A stretch of 9,332 bases of DNA from an uncultured Bacteroidia bacterium (GTDB lineage: Bacteria; Bacteroidota; Bacteroidia; Bacteroidales; UBA932): the NCBI GenBank assembly GCA_902797895.1, contig CADBUS010000086.1, positions 1-9,332 of the forward strand, given 5' to 3'. This document shows, in pieces, positions 6,736-9,332 of the stretch. The position numbers and the translations under genes were made by a program. The first letter of the stretch is position 1, and each line of letters starts with the position of its first letter. Under the pieces are notes generated by a model. The model did not search any database. It was not told the DNA's origin and worked only from the letters and a program-made list of their open reading frames with translations.

Positions 6736-6782
6736 CAAATAGTTGCAAAAAAGAAAATAATATCTATCTTTGCAAATAGTTG
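6736..6782 (+). repeat. Direct repeat CAAATAGTTG bracketing the lipoprotein promoter
   Basis: CAAATAGTTG occurs exactly at 6736-6745 and again at 6773-6782, 37 bases apart. The first copy ends with the GTTG used as the -33 element. The second starts immediately after the -7 box and spans the probable transcription start. This placement would suit paired regulator sites that close the promoter, but no regulator is known and the role is inferred. Confidence 0.5.
6742..6772 (+). promoter_or_regulatory. Bacteroidetes-type promoter for the lipoprotein gene
   Basis: The -33 element GTTG (6742-6745; consensus TTTG) is followed by exactly 19 bases and then TATCTTTG (6765-6772), a perfect TAnnTTTG -7 box. 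Both elements and the spacing match the primary sigma factor (sigma-ABfr) promoter of Bacteroidetes. Transcription would start near 6779, giving a leader of about 22 bases before the ATG at 6801. This is the best promoter in the window. Confidence 0.75.
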
Positions 6783-6800
6783 ATCTATAAAGCGAATCCT

Positions 6801-7592
6801 ATGAAAAGAATCTTAATCTATTGCAGAAAACAAATAGTTAAGAGAGCCGGTTTTAACTTGCTTGCTGCTATTGTAGGTTGTCTCTTTCTTTATGGCTGCC
6901 CTACTCCGGTCCCACACGGCGTCAAAACAACGCACTTTGTTACAGAATATCTCTATGTTGCTCATTATAACACAATACAATATAATGAGAATACTATGCT
7001 TTTAACATATTTAACAAATACAGAAAAGAAGATAACAGAGAGAGAAGACAAAGAGGCGTATGAGGCACTATGCACTAAACATAATGATATAGATTTCTTT
7101 TGCGAAGAGGTATCTCTGGGCTGTTCGGTTATAAATCAAGATATCTCCGCTCTTTCTATTAAAACCAAATCTGCGTATGACGATGAGCACCCCTCCGGCT
7201 CAGATATAGGAGATATAACAACCCTTTTTACAACAACAATAGCTCCTTTTATAGAGAGTGGCTATCAGAATCTTTATCCGGCAAGTGAGGTTGATTATAA
7301 CGCCTTCCCTTTTAATCTTTTTTACTCAAAGTATGGGTGGCCTTATGGTATAGGATATAATTTTTCAGACAAGACAAATTACCCTAATCACGTTATTTCC
7401 AAAAAGATAAAAGAGTTATCTTTCCCTTTGGTTATGATAGGCCCTTTTCCGCAGTGGGATAATTCCAGATCTATTGCCGCAATAATTTTTGATAAGGCTC
7501 CAAAAACTCCAGGTGCCTACGAGTTTGAAATGAACATTAAAACAACAGAGGGTAAAGAGTACAATCTTAATTGCAAAATGAAATTCAATTAA
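6801..7592 (+). CDS. Hypothetical lipoprotein of unknown function
   Basis: I do not recognise this 263-residue protein. It begins with a basic stretch and a hydrophobic core (about 18-30), then LYGC with Cys33 as the probable lipidation site, so it is predicted to be exported and membrane-anchored after signal peptidase II cleavage. The signal peptide is rather long, and Met-Lys-Arg plus a second basic patch (KQIVKR) precede the core. The mature part is rich in Tyr, Asn and Thr. It contains several further cysteines and ends with alternating strand-like segments around APKTPGAYEFEMNIKTTEGK, reminiscent of a beta-sandwich. The ATG at 6801 is chosen over the TTG at 6780, which would fall at the transcription start. 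It is transcribed alone from a strong-looking promoter and overlaps the 3' end of the convergent glycosyltransferase gene by 8 bases. The family could not be determined. Confidence 0.8.
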   Translation: MKRILIYCRKQIVKRAGFNLLAAIVGCLFLYGCPTPVPHGVKTTHFVTEYLYVAHYNTIQYNENTMLLTYLTNTEKKITEREDKEAYEALCTKHNDIDFFCEEVSLGCSVINQDISALSIKTKSAYDDEHPSGSDIGDITTLFTTTIAPFIESGYQNLYPASEVDYNAFPFNLFYSKYGWPYGIGYNFSDKTNYPNHVISKKIKELSFPLVMIGPFPQWDNSRSIAAIIFDKAPKTPGAYEFEMNIKTTEGKEYNLNCKMKFN

Positions 7593-8937
7593 ACCCTGAA
7601 AGCAGGGTGGCGTACTGCTTGGCAGCAAAGGCTCTGGTGTATTTTTCTGTGGAGCTGTTTATCTCTTTGGAAGATTGGGCGGCTTTACGGCTTTGCAAAA
7701 GAGCCTCCTCTATCGCCTTATAATCTTCCCATTCACAGATAGTTCCGGCCTCTGTTTCTTTCAGCACCGCAGCAAGATCGCCATCCGTAGGGCCAAAAGC
7801 AAGTATCCTGTTGCCTGATGCCAAATATTCAAACAGCTTACCTGTGAGTATATTGCCGGCCTCCCTCTCCTTTCTTAACGGAAGCAGCAGCAGGTTGGCT
7901 CTCTTTTGCCAGGCAATGCTCTCTAAATGAGCCACATATCCAAGTCCTGTGTGGTTTTTTGCAAGGCCGTTCTCTTCTATCTGCCTTTTGGCAACCTCTG
8001 CGGTCTGCCCCATTGTAACTATCATAAGCGAAGCGGCAAAGCTGCTATCATCTTTAGCCATTTTGCCGAGTATCTTCCAGAGGGCATCGGGGTTGCCATC
8101 TTCTGTAAGCAGCCCTGTGTGAACTATCACAAAACGTTCTGCTGCTAGCTCTTTCACCTTGTTTTCAAACTTTTGCAGGGCAGGATTGGTTTGGGTAGAA
8201 AAATCGTCGGCATCGTAGCCGTTGGTTATAACCTCCACCTTAGGGGCAAAAGAGGCATACTCTCCTGTTGTAAAATCTCTCTTCATCCCCTCAGAGACCA
8301 CCACCACCTTATCGGCACTTTGTAGCACACTGCGCTCCAAATTCAAATGTTTTTTCATTCCCGCTTTGGAGATTCCAAGATGCTTGAAGTAGAAAATTTT
8401 TGTCCAAGGATCTCTGAAATCTGCCACCCAGGGAATATTGAACTTTGAGTGCAACTGCTTAGCTATAAGGTGCATAGAGTGAGGCGGGCCGGTGCTTACA
8501 ATAGCATCGAAATAGCCATCTCCCTTTTGTGTAATCAGCTTTGAGAGAAATTTTACAGAGGGGGTTATCCACCAACGTCTCGGATCGGGAATAAACCAAT
8601 TTGCTCTTATATGTAGCGAGAGCCTCTGCAAAAATCCCCTCTTTTGGGTAGAGGAAGAGCCAACAAGGTTTGCCTGAATATGGTCGCTGTTTTTTTTACC
8701 CGTCAGCTTTTTGTATAGGCTGTAAGGCTCTCTGATTTTGCGCTTTATAACGGTGGTCGCTTCCGGAATCTCTTTAAGCAGAGAGTTGTCTGTGGAGTTT
8801 GCCTCGGGGTTTGAAGGTGTATAAACCACTATCTCCCAACCGTTTTGAGGAAGATACTTTGCCATTTTAAGCCAACGTTGCACTCCGCTCCCACCTGTTG
8901 GCGGCCAATAGTATGTTATTACAAGCAGCCTTTTCAC
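7585..8937 (-). CDS. GT4-like (GT-B fold) glycosyltransferase, GTG start
   Basis: This 450-residue cytoplasmic or membrane-associated enzyme probably adds a sugar from a nucleotide-sugar donor to a surface glycan or lipid-linked acceptor. The N-terminal acceptor domain starts KRLLVITYYWPPTGGSGVQRW with the Gly-rich loop at 14-18. It also has an aromatic stretch RANWFIPDPRRWW (111-123), the STGPPHS motif (148-154) and VADFRDPW (171-178). The donor domain shows VITNGYD (236-242), VHTGLL (272-277) and TGKLFEYLASGNRILAFGP (365-383). Glu370 corresponds to the second Glu of the GT4 EX7E motif, while the first position is Asn362. The start codon is GTG at 8937-8935, and no upstream in-frame ATG gives a better family match. 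It lies 17 bases after the serine hydrolase gene, probably in the same operon. Donor and acceptor are unknown. Confidence 0.9.
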   Translation of the reverse strand: MKRLLVITYYWPPTGGSGVQRWLKMAKYLPQNGWEIVVYTPSNPEANSTDNSLLKEIPEATTVIKRKIREPYSLYKKLTGKKNSDHIQANLVGSSSTQKRGFLQRLSLHIRANWFIPDPRRWWITPSVKFLSKLITQKGDGYFDAIVSTGPPHSMHLIAKQLHSKFNIPWVADFRDPWTKIFYFKHLGISKAGMKKHLNLERSVLQSADKVVVVSEGMKRDFTTGEYASFAPKVEVITNGYDADDFSTQTNPALQKFENKVKELAAERFVIVHTGLLTEDGNPDALWKILGKMAKDDSSFAASLMIVTMGQTAEVAKRQIEENGLAKNHTGLGYVAHLESIAWQKRANLLLLPLRKEREAGNILTGKLFEYLASGNRILAFGPTDGDLAAVLKETEAGTICEWEDYKAIEEALLQSRKAAQSSKEINSSTEKYTRAFAAKQYATLLSGFN

Positions 8938-8954
8938 TTTGCTCTATTTCTCTT

Positions 8955-9332
8955 TTAGCAATCCTCTACAGTTCCCTTTATAAGGTTCTGATATAGGCAG
9001 TTAGCCACTCTGCGATGTATTGCCATAAAGCCCTGCTCTCTGCTATCCTTACAGCCGTTTGTCATAATAACAATGCCAAAAGTTCTCAGATCGTTCCAAA
9101 ACATAGAGGTATAAGCTCCGTATGCACTGCCGGTATGGCCAATCATTGTTTTGCCCGGAATAAGGGTTGTGGCTGTCTCCAAGGCAAAGCCGTAATATAC
9201 TTTGTGTTTGTAATCGTCTGAAGGATAGTCGTCTGTCTCCACAAGGCGGCTCTGCATAAGCATCGCACTTTGAGGGGCGATAATTTTTACTCCATCCGGA
9301 GTAGTGCCAAGCCCCATATGCATCTGCATAAC
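8955..9332 (-). CDS. Serine beta-lactamase-like hydrolase, C-terminal part (cut by window edge)
   Basis: Only the last 125 residues are present; the frame stays open to the right edge, so the ATG at 9329 is internal. The fragment matches the C-terminal third of class C beta-lactamase/esterase-type serine hydrolases. A helix ending MQMHMGLG with a following PDG turn leads into a MLMQSR segment, then YYGFAL, and finally GHTGSAYG, whose His-Thr-Gly is the third active-site motif (usually KTG or HxG). Strands around FGIVIMTNG and a closing amphipathic helix complete the domain. The SxxK and YxN motifs would lie outside the window. Such proteins act on peptidoglycan peptides, beta-lactams or esters, usually in the periplasm. 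The product ends in Cys. It precedes the glycosyltransferase gene by 17 bases. Confidence 0.85.
   Translation of the reverse strand, partial: VMQMHMGLGTTPDGVKIIAPQSAMLMQSRLVETDDYPSDDYKHKVYYGFALETATTLIPGKTMIGHTGSAYGAYTSMFWNDLRTFGIVIMTNGCKDSREQGFMAIHRRVANCLYQNLIKGTVEDC

Noticed and set aside
6490..6738. Minus-strand open frame of 82 codons overlapping the mutS start
   Set aside because: Much of it is the translation of the repeat element at 6631-6703 (the CHSEHQRRIL-type peptide typical of such repeats), and it overlaps the mutS start and the promoter regions. Not a real gene.
6961..6989. Perfect 9-base inverted repeat CTCATTATA/TATAATGAG with an 11-base loop inside the lipoprotein gene
   Set aside because: It is AT-rich and within coding sequence, and one such repeat is expected by chance in a window of this size. 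No sign of function.
9329..9332. ATG at 9329 as the true start of the serine hydrolase gene
   Set aside because: The frame continues to the right edge and the protein would lack its SxxK and YxN motifs. The gene is simply cut by the window.

Overview
The window looks like chromosomal DNA from a member of the Bacteroidetes, most likely Bacteroidales. The evidence is threefold. TAnnTTTG-type -7 promoter boxes replace sigma70 hexamers. Most start codons lack a Shine-Dalgarno sequence. The MutS, ThyA and DHFR proteins have a Bacteroidales flavour (for example GPNMSGKS in MutS and WHIAEDLKYFK in DHFR). GC content is moderate, judged by eye, and ATA (Ile) and AGA/AGG (Arg) codons are used freely. 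I cannot name a genus.

Layout. Positions 1-209 hold the end of an intergenic region, with a probable leftward promoter and a small palindrome. A rightward block follows: an endonuclease/exonuclease/phosphatase (EEP) family protein (210-1163), thymidylate synthase thyA (1203-1997), dihydrofolate reductase folA (1994-2542) and a sodium-coupled NSS/SNF-family transporter (2545-3894). thyA and folA overlap by ATGA, and the transporter starts 2 bases after folA, so these three form a tight operon. mutS (6542-3891, minus strand) converges on the transporter with a 4-base overlap. A 258-base divergent intergenic region (6543-6800) carries a small repeat element, a mutS promoter candidate and a very good Bacteroidetes promoter for an unrecognised lipoprotein gene (6801-7592). 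That gene converges, with an 8-base overlap, on a leftward pair. The pair is a serine beta-lactamase-like hydrolase, cut by the right edge (9332-8955), followed 17 bases downstream by a GT4-type glycosyltransferase (8937-7585, GTG start).

How the genes work together. ThyA makes dTMP and releases dihydrofolate, which DHFR recycles, so their translational coupling makes sense. The transporter probably imports an amino acid or similar solute with Na+; its link to folate metabolism is by position only. MutS is the mismatch-recognition ATPase. The leftward hydrolase and glycosyltransferase suggest envelope or surface-glycan work.

I see no tRNA, rRNA, CRISPR array, insertion sequence, phage gene or defence system, and no convincing new multi-gene system. 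The items most worth a second look are non-coding or orphan. One is a short dispersed repeat present twice, one copy of which appears to have supplied the C-terminus and stop codon of the EEP gene and the leader of thyA. Another is a 10-base direct repeat bracketing the lipoprotein promoter. A third is a 13-base promoter core shared between that promoter and the left edge. The last is the orphan lipoprotein itself.
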